From positions 62,001 through 126,000 of the forward strand of contig JBOEGG010000006.1 in assembly GCA_050633285.1 (NCBI GenBank): DNA of 64,000 nt, given 5' to 3'. Each line of letters opens with the position of its first letter. The first letter of the stretch is position 1. A program made the position numbers and the translations under genes. A model generated the notes under the pieces. The model had not been told where the DNA came from and ran no database searches. It was given only the letters and a program-made list of their open reading frames with translations. This DNA is from UBA1672 sp050633285. GTDB lineage: Bacteria > Pseudomonadota > Alphaproteobacteria > Micavibrionales > Micavibrionaceae. This document shows positions 1 through 9,523 of this stretch, one piece after another.

Positions 1-19
1 CACGTCTTTCTGGCATACT

Positions 20-562
20 ATGCAAATATCAATGACCTTACAGAATAAAAAAACCGCTATTTTAGGCATTCTTGCGACATTAGTTATTGGTGTTACAAAT
101 AATTCATTTGCAAAAACACCTTCTTTTTTAGGTGTCTCATTAGGTTACTATAATGTGCTCGAAGGGCATAGTGAGGCCGTGGACCTTCGTATTAAATATA
201 AACACGACAGATCGGTTGTTTTTAAAAACTTAAGGCCATGGGCCGAATTAAATTTAACCTCACAAGGAAATACATGGCTTGGTACAGGTCTGGAATACAC
301 TATAAATGTAAGTGATAATGTATTTATATCCCCTTCTTTTGGTGCTGGACTATATAAACACGCAAAAGGTGATCTTGACCTTGGCTATCCCTTACAATTT
401 AAATCCCAATTGGAACTCGGCTATATCTTCAAAAATAGATCCAGATTATCGCTAGCCTTCAGTCATTTATCGAATGCAGGGCTAAATGAACGAAATCCGG
501 GTGTCGAAATTTTGTCTCTTTATTACTATATACCTTTGGATATGTTCTATTCGAATATTTAA
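20..562 (+). CDS. pagL: PagL-like lipid A 3-O-deacylase (outer membrane)
   Basis: The 180-residue protein has a signal peptide (hydrophobic stretch about residues 14-28, likely cleavage after NNSFA) followed by alternating aromatic/polar segments typical of a small outer-membrane beta-barrel. Near the C-terminus, His149, Ser151 and Glu163 reproduce the H-x-S and +14 Glu spacing of the PagL catalytic triad, in the context HLSNAG...NPGVE. PagL enzymes remove the 3-O-linked acyl chain of lipid A in the outer membrane. A second in-frame ATG at 32 could be the true start; only 19 bases lie upstream in the window. The downstream neighbour is an unrelated small gene. The family call is based on triad and topology; enzymatic activity is inferred. 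Confidence 0.75.
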   Translation: MQISMTLQNKKTAILGILATLVIGVTNNSFAKTPSFLGVSLGYYNVLEGHSEAVDLRIKYKHDRSVVFKNLRPWAELNLTSQGNTWLGTGLEYTINVSDNVFISPSFGAGLYKHAKGDLDLGYPLQFKSQLELGYIFKNRSRLSLAFSHLSNAGLNERNPGVEILSLYYYIPLDMFYSNI

Positions 563-627
563 AACAGAATTTGACAGCTGACTTTTATTTACTCTATTGT
601 CACTCAATAGTATGAGAGGTGATAATA

Positions 628-894
628 ATGGAACATAATGAATTTAAATTTTCGCAGGAAAAATGTGGGGTAACCCCAGAGCCGAGTGAAGAAGGTAACT
701 TCCGTTTAACTGTAGCTTTTGAACGTGGAAGCGAAGTAAAGCACTTCACAGGCAAGGAACTTGAGGGTCTTGAACAAGATTTAGCCACAACGTTTGAAGA
801 AGAAGCGATTATGCCCGATCAGTTAAAACTTGCACGGGAGCATCTGGATAACATTGATTACGATAGTATCGGCGGTGTTGATATCGCATCTTAA
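628..894 (+). CDS. small acidic protein of unknown function
   Basis: This is an 88-residue soluble acidic protein with no signal peptide or membrane segment and no motif I recognise. The ATG at 628 is chosen over an upstream GTG at 619 because a purine-rich GAGAGG ribosome-binding site lies 6-9 bases before 628 and would overlap the GTG. The C-terminal half is rich in Glu/Asp with helix-forming sequence. It converges on nuoI, whose stop lies 10 bases further on. Codon use looks like its neighbours, so it is probably a real gene. Confidence 0.6.
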   Translation: MEHNEFKFSQEKCGVTPEPSEEGNFRLTVAFERGSEVKHFTGKELEGLEQDLATTFEEEAIMPDQLKLAREHLDNIDYDSIGGVDIAS

Positions 895-903
895 ATCGTT
901 TTA

Positions 904-1386
904 TTAACGGTACTGCGCATCCGCAACGATGTTTGCCGCAAGTTGTGCTTCCCATCTATCACCATTCGCTAAGAGCTTTTCTTTGTTATAGTAAAGCTCT
1001 TCGCGTGTTTCTGTAGCATATTCAAAATTCGGTCCCTCAACAATGGCATCAACAGGACAAGCTTCCTGACATAGGCCACAATAGATACACTTAGTCATAT
1101 CAATGTCATATTTTGTTGTGCGACGAGAACCGTCATCACGTGGCTCTGCCTCAATCGTAATTGCAAGTGCAGGGCAAATTGCTTCACATAACTTACACGC
1201 AATACAACGTTCCTCACCATTAGGGTAACGACGCAATGCATGCTCACCTCTGAAACGTGGGGAAATTGGACCTTTTTCATGCGGGTAGTTAATTGTCACT
1301 CTAGGAACAAAAAACATATATTTAAGTGTTAAAAGAAAACCTTTAACAATTTCGGTCAGGAAAAATGAACGTGCAAAGTTATCCAT
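904..1386 (-). CDS. nuoI: NADH-quinone oxidoreductase subunit I
   Basis: The 160-residue ferredoxin-like subunit of respiratory complex I carries two 4Fe-4S binding motifs, with cysteines at 61, 64, 67, 71 and 100, 103, 106, 110, each C-x2-C-x2-C-x3-C. These clusters (N6a/N6b) pass electrons in the peripheral arm towards quinone. An N-terminal amphipathic stretch (residues 5-28) fits its seat on the membrane arm. Its start is 2 bases after the nuoH stop, so the two are co-transcribed. It is the last nuo gene here: nuoJ, which usually follows, is absent downstream, where oppositely oriented unrelated genes lie. Confidence 0.97.
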   Translation of the reverse strand: MDNFARSFFLTEIVKGFLLTLKYMFFVPRVTINYPHEKGPISPRFRGEHALRRYPNGEERCIACKLCEAICPALAITIEAEPRDDGSRRTTKYDIDMTKCIYCGLCQEACPVDAIVEGPNFEYATETREELYYNKEKLLANGDRWEAQLAANIVADAQYR

Positions 1387-1388
1387 AA

Positions 1389-2528
1389 TTATTCAGTTCC
1401 ATTATTAAGTGTTTCTTTTACAGATTCTATCGCGGATTTCGCTTCTACATCCACATTTACAGCCTGTGTTTCTAATTCCACAATAGCGGTTTCGGCAGCA
1501 GCTTGCGCATTTGGTAGCGCATCAAACGTAAGCAGTAAGCCAGCCGTCAAAACAACCCACCCTAATGTTAGTGGCAGGAATACTTTCCAACCCAAGCGCA
1601 TAAGCTGATCATATCTGAAACGCGGCAATGTCGCACGTGACCAGATAAAGAAGAATAGTACACCCGCAGTTTTAAGTGCAAACCAAACAATACCGGGAAC
1701 AAAGGCCAAGCTATCTATCCCGAATGGTGGCAACCATCCGCCAAGGAATAATGTAACCGCAATGGCACTCATCAAAATCATATTGGCATATTCACCAAGG
1801 AAGAATAAAGCAAAGGTCATCGCAGAATATTCAACCATAAACCCGCCGGTAATTTCTGATTCACCCTCGGGCAAATCGAATGGCGCTCTGTTTGTCTCTG
1901 CTAAAATAGAGATCAAAAAGACAATAAACATTGGGAAGAGCAATATTTGAACCCATACCGGGCGCTCTGCCAACACTATTTCCTGTAAATTCAAAGATCC
2001 GGTTGTAAGTAATACGCATACAATAATCAGCCCCATAGAGACCTCATAAGAGATCATCTGCGACGCGCTTCTTAATGCACCAAGAAAAGCGTAACGTGAA
2101 TTAGAAGCCCAACCCGCCATAATAACGCCGTAAACGCCCATAGATGATATCGCAACCAGATACAAAATCCCGACATTCAAATTGGCAAGAACCCAGCCTT
2201 TATCAAAGGGGATAACGGCCCATGAAATCAGTGATAATGCAAATAACATCATCGGCGCCATTAGGAAAACAATGCGGTGCGCCTTTTCAGGAATAATAGT
2301 TTCTTTTGAGAAAAGCTTAATACCATCCGCAATCGGCTGTAATAAACCAAACGGGCCAACCGTCATTGGGCCTTGCCTGCGCTGCATCGCGCCCATAACT
2401 TTGCGTTCTGCATATGTAAGGTAAGCAACAGAGATTAGAACACCCACAACCACACAAAGTGTATAGGCCAATGTTCTAACGATCCAGAATGACCAACCCC
2501 AAAGCGCAAATTCAACAACAGCATCCAT
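1389..2528 (-). CDS. nuoH: NADH-quinone oxidoreductase subunit H
   Basis: This 379-residue polytopic membrane subunit of complex I helps form the quinone chamber. Recognisable family signatures are the YAERKVMGAMQRRQGP region (about residues 40-55) and the ETNRAPFDLPEGESE loop (about 210-225). About eight membrane segments are visible. The family usually ends near 340-350 residues, while this one has an extra C-terminal tail of roughly 45 residues rich in Ala, Glu and Val after the last membrane helix. The gene lies directly after a MazG-like gene and 2 bases before nuoI, in the nuoG-mazG-nuoH-nuoI unit. Confidence 0.97.
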   Translation of the reverse strand: MDAVVEFALWGWSFWIVRTLAYTLCVVVGVLISVAYLTYAERKVMGAMQRRQGPMTVGPFGLLQPIADGIKLFSKETIIPEKAHRIVFLMAPMMLFALSLISWAVIPFDKGWVLANLNVGILYLVAISSMGVYGVIMAGWASNSRYAFLGALRSASQMISYEVSMGLIIVCVLLTTGSLNLQEIVLAERPVWVQILLFPMFIVFLISILAETNRAPFDLPEGESEITGGFMVEYSAMTFALFFLGEYANMILMSAIAVTLFLGGWLPPFGIDSLAFVPGIVWFALKTAGVLFFFIWSRATLPRFRYDQLMRLGWKVFLPLTLGWVVLTAGLLLTFDALPNAQAAAETAIVELETQAVNVDVEAKSAIESVKETLNNGTE

Positions 2529-2939
2529 CTATGCGGCTTCCTCTTTTGTATTTACAAATTGCGTCATGTCAGGCTTAAAATAATTAGGCCCTTTTAGAAC
2601 TTTACCATCAGATTCACGGCGAATGGGTTTACCATCCTCGCCAAGTTTACTCATGTTTGAACGATGTACCTCATCAAACGCGGCCGTCTTTATATGTTGT
2701 AAGCCAAATGACAAAAATGCCCCATCCAAAACATATTGAAGGTCAATAAGTGCATCAAGCGTCTCAACCATATCGCCCTGCTCTAATGCTTCTTTAAGCT
2801 CATCAAGCTCTTCTGCAAGAAGGTTAATACGAAGTTGATTCGTCTTTTCATCTGAAATATCGGCACTGTCTAAAACCGGCAGGCCATAAGTTTCATGAAA
2901 TTCCTGAACTTGATCTAAAGTCGTTTTCTTATCTGACAT
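2529..2939 (-). CDS. MazG/PRA-PH-like nucleotide pyrophosphohydrolase inside the nuo operon
   Basis: The 136-residue protein resembles the PRA-PH/MazG-like all-alpha NTP pyrophosphohydrolases. It has an acidic EELDELKEAL helix, a second helix with ETLDALIDLQYVLDG and a C-terminal VHRSNMSKL...GKVLKGPNYF segment, all typical of that family. Such enzymes hydrolyse nucleoside triphosphates, or phosphoribosyl-ATP, to the monophosphate and PPi using Mg2+ held by the Glu/Asp side chains. The start at 2939 (MSDKK) is preferred over one at 2993 because it falls 2 bases after the nuoG stop; the longer form would overlap nuoG by 52 bases. It sits between nuoG and nuoH, where complex I operons do not normally carry it. 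Substrate unknown. Confidence 0.8.
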   Translation of the reverse strand: MSDKKTTLDQVQEFHETYGLPVLDSADISDEKTNQLRINLLAEELDELKEALEQGDMVETLDALIDLQYVLDGAFLSFGLQHIKTAAFDEVHRSNMSKLGEDGKPIRRESDGKVLKGPNYFKPDMTQFVNTKEEAA

Positions 2940-2941
2940 AG

Positions 2942-5017
2942 CTATTCTGCAGCCTCCTGAAACTCTTCCGGCTTTGAAAATGATTGTACACACGCACTCA
3001 TTGTTTCAGACGCACGGCATATCGGGTTTTTAAGGTAATAGTGTGAAATATTTGGAACAATCGGAGCAAAAGCGTCCTTAAAGACTTTTCCTTTTTTCGC
3101 GGGTTTATTCCATTTCGCAGGGATAACTTCATCCATGCTCTTAAAGATCGTCCACTCTTTTTGAATACGCGCTCTTAACTCAGTTTTTGTATTGTAAGGT
3201 AATTCTTTCTTACCGATATGTGCAGATAGTGCACGCAATATAGACCAATCATCTTTTGCATCACCCGGTGCAGAAACAACACGTTTTGCAAGTTGCGGGC
3301 GGCCTTCCGTGTTCACATAAATACCATCTTTTTCTGTATAAGCCGCAGAAGGAAGAACAACATCTGCACGTTCCGCCGCGTGATCTCCATGATGCCCTTG
3401 ATAAACAACAAAGGTTTTCCAACCAATATTTACACGTGCATTAAACTCATCGGCACCAAGCAAGAACAAAGCCTCAATAGAGCCATCCTTTGTACCTGCC
3501 ATGATCTGAGAGAAGTCCTTCCCACCATCTTGCGGTAAGAAACCAACATCAAGACCACCAACGCGTGACGCGGCACTATGAATGACATTAAATCCATTCC
3601 AGTTACCTGTAACTACACCAAGCTTCTCCGCTGCATCTTGAACAAGAGACTGAATAGCTGCGCCATCATCCCGGCGAAAAACACCAGATCCGACAATCAT
3701 GACAGGTTTCTTGGCTTCTACCTTTCCTGCATATTCTTTTACAAGTTTTTCAAGGTCTTTAGGCCCTGTTCCCACATGTGCATACGGGTATGTCAGGTCA
3801 ACAGCCTCACCTATCAATGAAATAGGAACGCGTTTCTCAAGCCAGTTTTTACGAATTCGGGCGTTAAGTAAGGTGGCTTCATGGCGTGGATTAACACCAA
3901 CTAAAAGAATTGCATCGGCCTCATCTATTCCTGCCAGAGTAGAGTTGAATAAATAAGATGATCTACTGTCTGTATTAAAAATTCCACCATCGGTACGGCA
4001 ATCAATATTATTACTTCCCAATGACTTCATAAGGTCTTTCATTGCCACCATAGATTCGACATCTACAAGATCGCCAGCAAGCGCAGCAATAGCATCCCCT
4101 TTAACACCAGATAATTTCTTCTTAATAACTGCAAAAGCTTCCCCCCATGATGATTCGCGTAAATTTCCACTATCCTCATCACGAATATAGGGGCGATCTA
4201 TGCGCCCACGCCCTAAGCCATCATAGGAATAGCGCGTACGGTCATCAATCCACTCTTCATTGATATCTTCATTAAGGCGCGGAACAATACGCATAACTTC
4301 ACGACCACGCGAATCAACGCGAATATTACAACCAAGTGCGTCATGCACATCGATTGTCTCTGTCTTCTTAAGCTCCCAATTCCTTGCTTTATATGTATAT
4401 GGTTTAGATGTTAAGGCACCAACCGGACACACATCAACAAGGTTTCCTGATAGCTCTGTATCAACGGCTTGGTCAATAAAGGTTCCAATCTCCGCGTCTT
4501 CGCCACGGTTAAATTGCCCAAGAACAGGGGTTCCCGCAATTTCTTCTGCAAATCGTACACAACGCGTACAGTTAATGCAGCGCGTCATAACAGTGCCAAC
4601 CAGTGGCCCTAAATCTTTATTCTTCACCGCACGTTTATTTTCGTGATAACGCGAACGGTCAAATCCGTATGCTACTGCTTGATCCTGCAAATCACACTCA
4701 CCACCCTGATCGCAAATAGGACAATCAAGCGGGTGATTGATGAGAAGCATCTCCATAACGCCTTTACGCGCCTTTTTTACCATGTCCGATTCGGTATGGA
4801 CAATCATACCATCACCACACGCCATTGCGCATGATGCTACAGGTTTTGGTGGGCCACCTTCGACCTCAACCAGACACATGCGACAATTCGCCGGAACTGA
4901 GAGTTTATCGTGATAGCAAAAGCGTGGAACTTCAACGCCTAGCTGTTCTGCAGCTTGTAAAATGCTGGTTCCCTGCTCGACTTCGATTTCCATTTCATTG
5001 ATGGTAACTTTAGGCAT
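2942..5017 (-). CDS. nuoG: NADH-quinone oxidoreductase subunit G
   Basis: This 691-residue subunit has an N-terminal [2Fe-2S] ferredoxin domain (Cys34, Cys45, Cys48, Cys63). Next come the HPLDCPICDQGGECDLQD segment, binding a 4Fe-4S cluster, and a C-x2-C-x2-C motif (CINCTRC). A molybdopterin-oxidoreductase-like domain starts near residue 220 and is degenerate as usual in NuoG. It belongs to the electron-input arm of complex I. It begins the nuoG-mazG-nuoH-nuoI unit and is divergent from purSL across 106 bases, so it must have its own promoter apart from the nuoA-F unit. Confidence 0.97.
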   Translation of the reverse strand: MPKVTINEMEIEVEQGTSILQAAEQLGVEVPRFCYHDKLSVPANCRMCLVEVEGGPPKPVASCAMACGDGMIVHTESDMVKKARKGVMEMLLINHPLDCPICDQGGECDLQDQAVAYGFDRSRYHENKRAVKNKDLGPLVGTVMTRCINCTRCVRFAEEIAGTPVLGQFNRGEDAEIGTFIDQAVDTELSGNLVDVCPVGALTSKPYTYKARNWELKKTETIDVHDALGCNIRVDSRGREVMRIVPRLNEDINEEWIDDRTRYSYDGLGRGRIDRPYIRDEDSGNLRESSWGEAFAVIKKKLSGVKGDAIAALAGDLVDVESMVAMKDLMKSLGSNNIDCRTDGGIFNTDSRSSYLFNSTLAGIDEADAILLVGVNPRHEATLLNARIRKNWLEKRVPISLIGEAVDLTYPYAHVGTGPKDLEKLVKEYAGKVEAKKPVMIVGSGVFRRDDGAAIQSLVQDAAEKLGVVTGNWNGFNVIHSAASRVGGLDVGFLPQDGGKDFSQIMAGTKDGSIEALFLLGADEFNARVNIGWKTFVVYQGHHGDHAAERADVVLPSAAYTEKDGIYVNTEGRPQLAKRVVSAPGDAKDDWSILRALSAHIGKKELPYNTKTELRARIQKEWTIFKSMDEVIPAKWNKPAKKGKVFKDAFAPIVPNISHYYLKNPICRASETMSACVQSFSKPEEFQEAAE

Positions 5018-5053
5018 TTGTTTTTATTTCCGCGTTAATCGGCAATTAGAGTA

Positions 5054-5082
5054 TTGAAATATATCTCGGACTACTATTTAAT
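5054..5082 (+). promoter_or_regulatory. candidate promoter for purSL
   Basis: TTGAAA (5054-5059) is followed after 17 bases by TTTAAT (5077-5082), about 40 bases before the purSL start, in the short divergent gap with nuoG. This is a moderate match to the sigma-70 type consensus and only a candidate. Confidence 0.3.
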
Positions 5083-5123
5083 CTGCGCGTCAGTGAAGAT
5101 CAACACTTACTTGAAAGAATTAT

Positions 5124-8036
5124 ATGTCTACTCGAATAGAAATTCTAGCCCATAAAGATGATGGGCGTGCAAAAAAGATAGAAAAGTTATTAAACAACAT
5201 GGGTGTAAGTGCCTCTGTACGTGCCGTTGATGTCTATACATCCGAAAGTGAGCATGCACAAAAAGATGCTTTTGCAAATAGTTTAGCCAACCCGGTTACA
5301 CAAAAAATTAATCAAACTCCAGATGATTTTGATTGGGCATTGGAAATTGGTTACCTACCGGGAGTGACTGATAACGTGGGTCATACAACATCCGAGCTTC
5401 TGGAATTAGCCGCAGGAAACGACAATAAAGACGATGTCGCGTGCTACTCTTCTCGCCTTTATCTTATCAAAGGGGATGCACCACTTGATAAGATCGAAGA
5501 ACTATCAAACGTGATTTCAAACAAATTAATCCAACGTATCTCTATTAAGAGTAACGACGATTATAAAAAAGACGGTGGTATGGATATCATCGTTCCAAAA
5601 GTTTCTTTGGATAATAAAGGTGCAGTTGCAGATGATGTGAATTTGGACATCTCGGACGATGAATTGGAAGTTATAGGTAATAAAGGGATCGTAAATGTAG
5701 ATGGTTCCCGCCGTGGCCCTCTTGGTCTATCCCTACATTATATGAAGGCAATACAAGCGTATTTCCAAAAAGAAGGCCGCGCAGCCACAGATATTGAGCT
5801 TGAAACACTTGCTCAAACATGGTCAGAGCATTGTAAACATACAATTTTTGCTTCACCAATTGATGAGGTCACAGACGGGCTTTATAAACATTATATTAAG
5901 CGCGCAACCAAAGAAATCCGCGAAGCTCGTGGTGATGATGATATTTGTGTCTCTGTCTTTTCAGATAATGCAGGTGGTATTATCTTTGATGAAGATCATT
6001 TGGTTACGGATAAGGTTGAAACACATAACTCCCCTTCTGCACTTGACCCATTTGGTGGTGCTATTACAGGGATTGTCGGTGTTAACCGTGATTGTGTAGG
6101 CTTTGGCCAGGGGGCAAAACCTGTTGTTAATCGCTATGGTTTCTGTCTGGCAGATCCACGCAAGACACCGAATTACTTCCGTGATTCGAAATGTACGGAT
6201 TCATTGCTACCTCCATCTAATATTATGAATGGTGTGGTCGCAGGCGTAGAAGCAGGCGGAAATTGCTCCGGTATCCCTACTCCATCAGGTTTTGTTTATT
6301 TTGATGATCGTTTCGCAGGTAAACCACTCGTCTTTGTTGGAACAATTGGGATCATTCCCCGGACAGTAAATGGTCAGCTGGGGCATGAGAAAAAAGCAAA
6401 TCCGGGTGATAAAATCGTTGTCGCAGGCGGTCGTGTTGGTGCCGATGGTATCCATGGTGCAACTTTTTCTTCTGTTGCCCTAGATGAAGGATCTCCGGCT
6501 ACTGCTGTTCAAATTGGTGATCCTATCACGCAAAAGAAAATGTCTGATGCCATTATAAAAGAAGTACGTGACTTTGGATGGTATAGCGCCATTACAGATA
6601 ACGGCGCAGGCGGTTTATCTTCTTCTGTTGGTGAAATGGCAGAGCAATCTGGCGGTTTCCATTTGGAACTTGAACAAGTCCCATTAAAATACCCGGGACT
6701 TTCTCCTTGGGAAATCTGGATTTCAGAAAGTCAGGAACGTATGACAATGGCTGTTCCACCTGAGAATACAGATAAAATGATTGAGTTCTTCGCCCGTCGT
6801 GGCGTTGAAGCAACTGTTATCGGTACTTACACGGATACAGGTCGTGCGGAAATCACATGGCATGATGAAAAAATAATGGATCTGGAAATGGACTTCCTCC
6901 ATGACGGAAATCCTGAAACACCGCTCAAAACAACGTTCAAACGCGGTGGAGCACCCGAACCTGAATTTGCCGAACCTCAAAATTATGAGCAGACTCTGAC
7001 AAATATGATAGGACGTTTGAATGTCTGCTCAAAAGAGTTCATCTCCACACAATATGACCATAACGTCCAAGGGTCTGCGGTTCTAGGCCCTATTCAGGGT
7101 AAAGGGCGCGTATATGCAGAAAGCAGCGTCTCAAGGCCTGTTCTTAATTCACCAAAAGGCGTTGTTCTCTCTCAAGGGCTTTTCCCGCGCTACAGTGATA
7201 TTGATACGGCTGCTATGGCGGCGGCCGGACTTGATATGGCGGTGCGTAATGCCGTTGCCGCAGGTGTTGATTTCAATCAACTCGCACTTTTGGATAATTT
7301 CTGTTGGTGTTCATCTGATGAGCCGGAACGTCTGGGGCAGCTTAAACGCGCAGTAGAGACAATCTACGATATGGCGGTAAAATATCAAACACCGTTTATC
7401 TCTGGTAAAGACTCTATGTTCAATGACTTTAAAGGGTACGACGAAGATGGTAAGGCGATTAAAATCTCTGCTCCACCAACCCTTCTGGTTTCAAGTATCG
7501 GTGTAATGCCGCATGTTGAACGCTCAATCTCACTTGCACCAAAAGTAGCAGGCGATTGTGTTTATCTTCTTGGTGAAACAAAGGACGAACTAGGTGCATC
7601 TGAATATTATGATGAATTAGGCCATCTTGGTTCAAACGTACCGGAAACAGATACACATCAGAATTTGCGTTTGTATAAGTTATACGCCCGTGCAAGTCGT
7701 GACCGCCTGATATCCTCTGCCTTGGCCGTTGGTTATGGTGGTTTAGGTGTAACATTGGCAAAGAAAGCTATCGCAGGACAGCTTGGTCTTGATATTGATT
7801 TATCAGGGTTTGATTTGCGCCGTGATAAAATGCTCTTTTCTGAAAGCACAGGACGTATTGTCGTAACTGTCGCACCACAGAATAAGAAAGCGTTCGAGAA
7901 AAACTTTAAAGGGTTTGAACAATGTCATTATATTGGCTCTGTTGCACATAGCGAAAACTTGTTTATTCGCGACACTTTAAAGATGAATATTAAAGCATTG
8001 GATGAAGCCTATAAGGCGCCTTTACGTAACTTCTAA
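5124..8036 (+). CDS. purL: phosphoribosylformylglycinamidine synthase, PurS-PurL fusion
   Basis: The 970-residue enzyme makes FGAM from FGAR, ATP and ammonia, the fourth step of purine synthesis. Roughly residues 1-180 resemble PurS-like material (including FDWALEIGYLPGVTDNVGH). The PurL synthetase core follows, with the LAQTWSEHCKHT motif, the ETHNSPSALDPFGGA ATP-site segment and a second AIRS-type repeat. There is no glutaminase domain; the adjacent purQ supplies it, 22 bases downstream. Most alphaproteobacteria encode PurS, PurQ and PurL as separate proteins, so this architecture is atypical and recalls the clostridial-type large PurL lacking its PurQ end. The gene lies on the opposite strand between the two halves of the nuo cluster. 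Confidence 0.93.
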   Translation: MSTRIEILAHKDDGRAKKIEKLLNNMGVSASVRAVDVYTSESEHAQKDAFANSLANPVTQKINQTPDDFDWALEIGYLPGVTDNVGHTTSELLELAAGNDNKDDVACYSSRLYLIKGDAPLDKIEELSNVISNKLIQRISIKSNDDYKKDGGMDIIVPKVSLDNKGAVADDVNLDISDDELEVIGNKGIVNVDGSRRGPLGLSLHYMKAIQAYFQKEGRAATDIELETLAQTWSEHCKHTIFASPIDEVTDGLYKHYIKRATKEIREARGDDDICVSVFSDNAGGIIFDEDHLVTDKVETHNSPSALDPFGGAITGIVGVNRDCVGFGQGAKPVVNRYGFCLADPRKTPNYFRDSKCTDSLLPPSNIMNGVVAGVEAGGNCSGIPTPSGFVYFDDRFAGKPLVFVGTIGIIPRTVNGQLGHEKKANPGDKIVVAGGRVGADGIHGATFSSVALDEGSPATAVQIGDPITQKKMSDAIIKEVRDFGWYSAITDNGAGGLSSSVGEMAEQSGGFHLELEQVPLKYPGLSPWEIWISESQERMTMAVPPENTDKMIEFFARRGVEATVIGTYTDTGRAEITWHDEKIMDLEMDFLHDGNPETPLKTTFKRGGAPEPEFAEPQNYEQTLTNMIGRLNVCSKEFISTQYDHNVQGSAVLGPIQGKGRVYAESSVSRPVLNSPKGVVLSQGLFPRYSDIDTAAMAAAGLDMAVRNAVAAGVDFNQLALLDNFCWCSSDEPERLGQLKRAVETIYDMAVKYQTPFISGKDSMFNDFKGYDEDGKAIKISAPPTLLVSSIGVMPHVERSISLAPKVAGDCVYLLGETKDELGASEYYDELGHLGSNVPETDTHQNLRLYKLYARASRDRLISSALAVGYGGLGVTLAKKAIAGQLGLDIDLSGFDLRRDKMLFSESTGRIVVTVAPQNKKAFEKNFKGFEQCHYIGSVAHSENLFIRDTLKMNIKALDEAYKAPLRNF

Positions 8037-8057
8037 AGGGAACTCGGGATTATAAAA

Positions 8058-8876
8058 ATGACACAGGCAAAAGTAATCGTTCTTAGTGGCTATGGCTTAA
8101 ATTGTGAGGAGGAAACACTCCACGCATTTAAATCTAACGGTATTGATGGAAATATTATACATATCAATGACCTCATAGATAATCCTAAGCAATTAGATGA
8201 ATATCAAATTCTGGCTGTACCGGGCGGTTTCTCATACGGTGATGATACTGGGTCAGGAAACGCATTTGCTCAGAAAATGAAACTTGCACTTTGGGACGAT
8301 TTAAAGAAGTTTGTAGAGCGTGACACACTTACCATTGGTATCTGTAATGGTTGTCAGGTTCTTGTAAATCTCGGCCTTGTCCCTGCCGTGAACTCATATG
8401 GTGAAAGAGATGTTGCTGTTACTTACAATGCATCTGCACGCTACCAATGTCGATGGATAGACTTAAAAGTTGAGAGCACCTCTCCATGGCTACAAAACAT
8501 TGACACATTGCACATCCCTGTTGCTCATGGCGAAGGCCGCTTCATGATGGAAGATGAGACATTGAAGGAGCTAATAAAGAATGGACAGCTGGCTGCACGT
8601 TATACAAAAGACGGTGCGCAAGCCGATGGTGAATTCCCGTATAATCCAAATGGATCTGTCGATGATATTGCCGCAATGACGGATAAGACAGGCCGTGTGC
8701 TTGCAATGATGCCGCATCCGGAACGCGGAATGTTTACATGGCAGCGCGATGACTATCATGAGTTAAAAGATCATGCTCAACGTACTGGTAATGAGCTATC
8801 TGAAATTGCAGATGGGATGAAGATATTTGAAAATGCTGCTCAATATTTTAATGTTGCTCTAAAGAAAAGCGCATAA
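8058..8876 (+). CDS. purQ: phosphoribosylformylglycinamidine synthase subunit PurQ (glutaminase)
   Basis: This 272-residue class I glutamine amidotransferase delivers ammonia to PurL. The nucleophile Cys96 sits in GICNGCQ, the PGGFSYGDD segment (about 55-63) is diagnostic of PurQ, and the catalytic His/Glu pair lies in MPHPERG near the C-terminus. It is longer than the roughly 220-residue PurQ usual in alphaproteobacteria; the extra length is mainly in the C-terminal half, which suggests another PurQ lineage matching the fused PurSL upstream. It follows purSL by 22 bases and precedes marC by 4 bases, so the three are probably one operon. Confidence 0.93.
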   Translation: MTQAKVIVLSGYGLNCEEETLHAFKSNGIDGNIIHINDLIDNPKQLDEYQILAVPGGFSYGDDTGSGNAFAQKMKLALWDDLKKFVERDTLTIGICNGCQVLVNLGLVPAVNSYGERDVAVTYNASARYQCRWIDLKVESTSPWLQNIDTLHIPVAHGEGRFMMEDETLKELIKNGQLAARYTKDGAQADGEFPYNPNGSVDDIAAMTDKTGRVLAMMPHPERGMFTWQRDDYHELKDHAQRTGNELSEIADGMKIFENAAQYFNVALKKSA

Positions 8877-8879
8877 TCT

Positions 8880-9497
8880 ATGTTGGCGCTATTCCTATCG
8901 AGCTTTATTAGCTTACTTGTCATTGTTGATCCTATCGGAACTTCCGCCGTTTTTTCCGCTCTATCTTCAGGAAAAACAGATAAGCAACGTAACGTAATCG
9001 CTTTAAAAGCAACAATCATTTCAATTGTGCTTTTAATTGCTTTTGCTTTTGTTGGACAATACTTTCTATCGAAAATGGGAATATCGTTTGAAGCTTTCCA
9101 AATTGCAGGTGGGTTATTGCTGTTTGTGACTGCTTTTAGAATGATTATGGGGTTTCATGAGGCTGACAATTTGAACTCAGACTCTAATTGTTATAAAGAT
9201 GACGCATCAATTGCCATTTTCCCCTTGGCTATTCCCTTGCTCGCCGGTCCAGGTTGTATGACAGCAGTTATTTTGAACATGACTGAGGCAAATGCTATCG
9301 AAGAAAAAATGATGATAATCGTAAGTATCATTGTGGTACAAGCATTGGCCTTCGGAGCCATGCTTTCTGCTGGAAAACTAACAAAACTTATTGGTGATAC
9401 AGGATCTAGTTTACTCTCACGTATAATGGGAATATTCCTCGCTGCTCTGTCTGTACAGTTTATTGCGGATGGCATAAAGAATATATTCTTTATTTAG
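8880..9497 (+). CDS. MarC-family integral membrane protein
   Basis: The 205-residue protein has six predicted membrane segments and the MarC/YchE/YhgN-type opening LLVIVDPIGTSAVFSAL. Function in this family is not established; earlier proposals of multidrug resistance or amino-acid export are unproven. It starts 4 bases after the purQ stop, so is likely translated from the same message, though no functional link with purine synthesis is apparent. Confidence 0.85.
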   Translation: MLALFLSSFISLLVIVDPIGTSAVFSALSSGKTDKQRNVIALKATIISIVLLIAFAFVGQYFLSKMGISFEAFQIAGGLLLFVTAFRMIMGFHEADNLNSDSNCYKDDASIAIFPLAIPLLAGPGCMTAVILNMTEANAIEEKMMIIVSIIVVQALAFGAMLSAGKLTKLIGDTGSSLLSRIMGIFLAALSVQFIADGIKNIFFI

Positions 9498-9523
9498 TCA
9501 AAATCTTAATTTATAGTCAGAAT

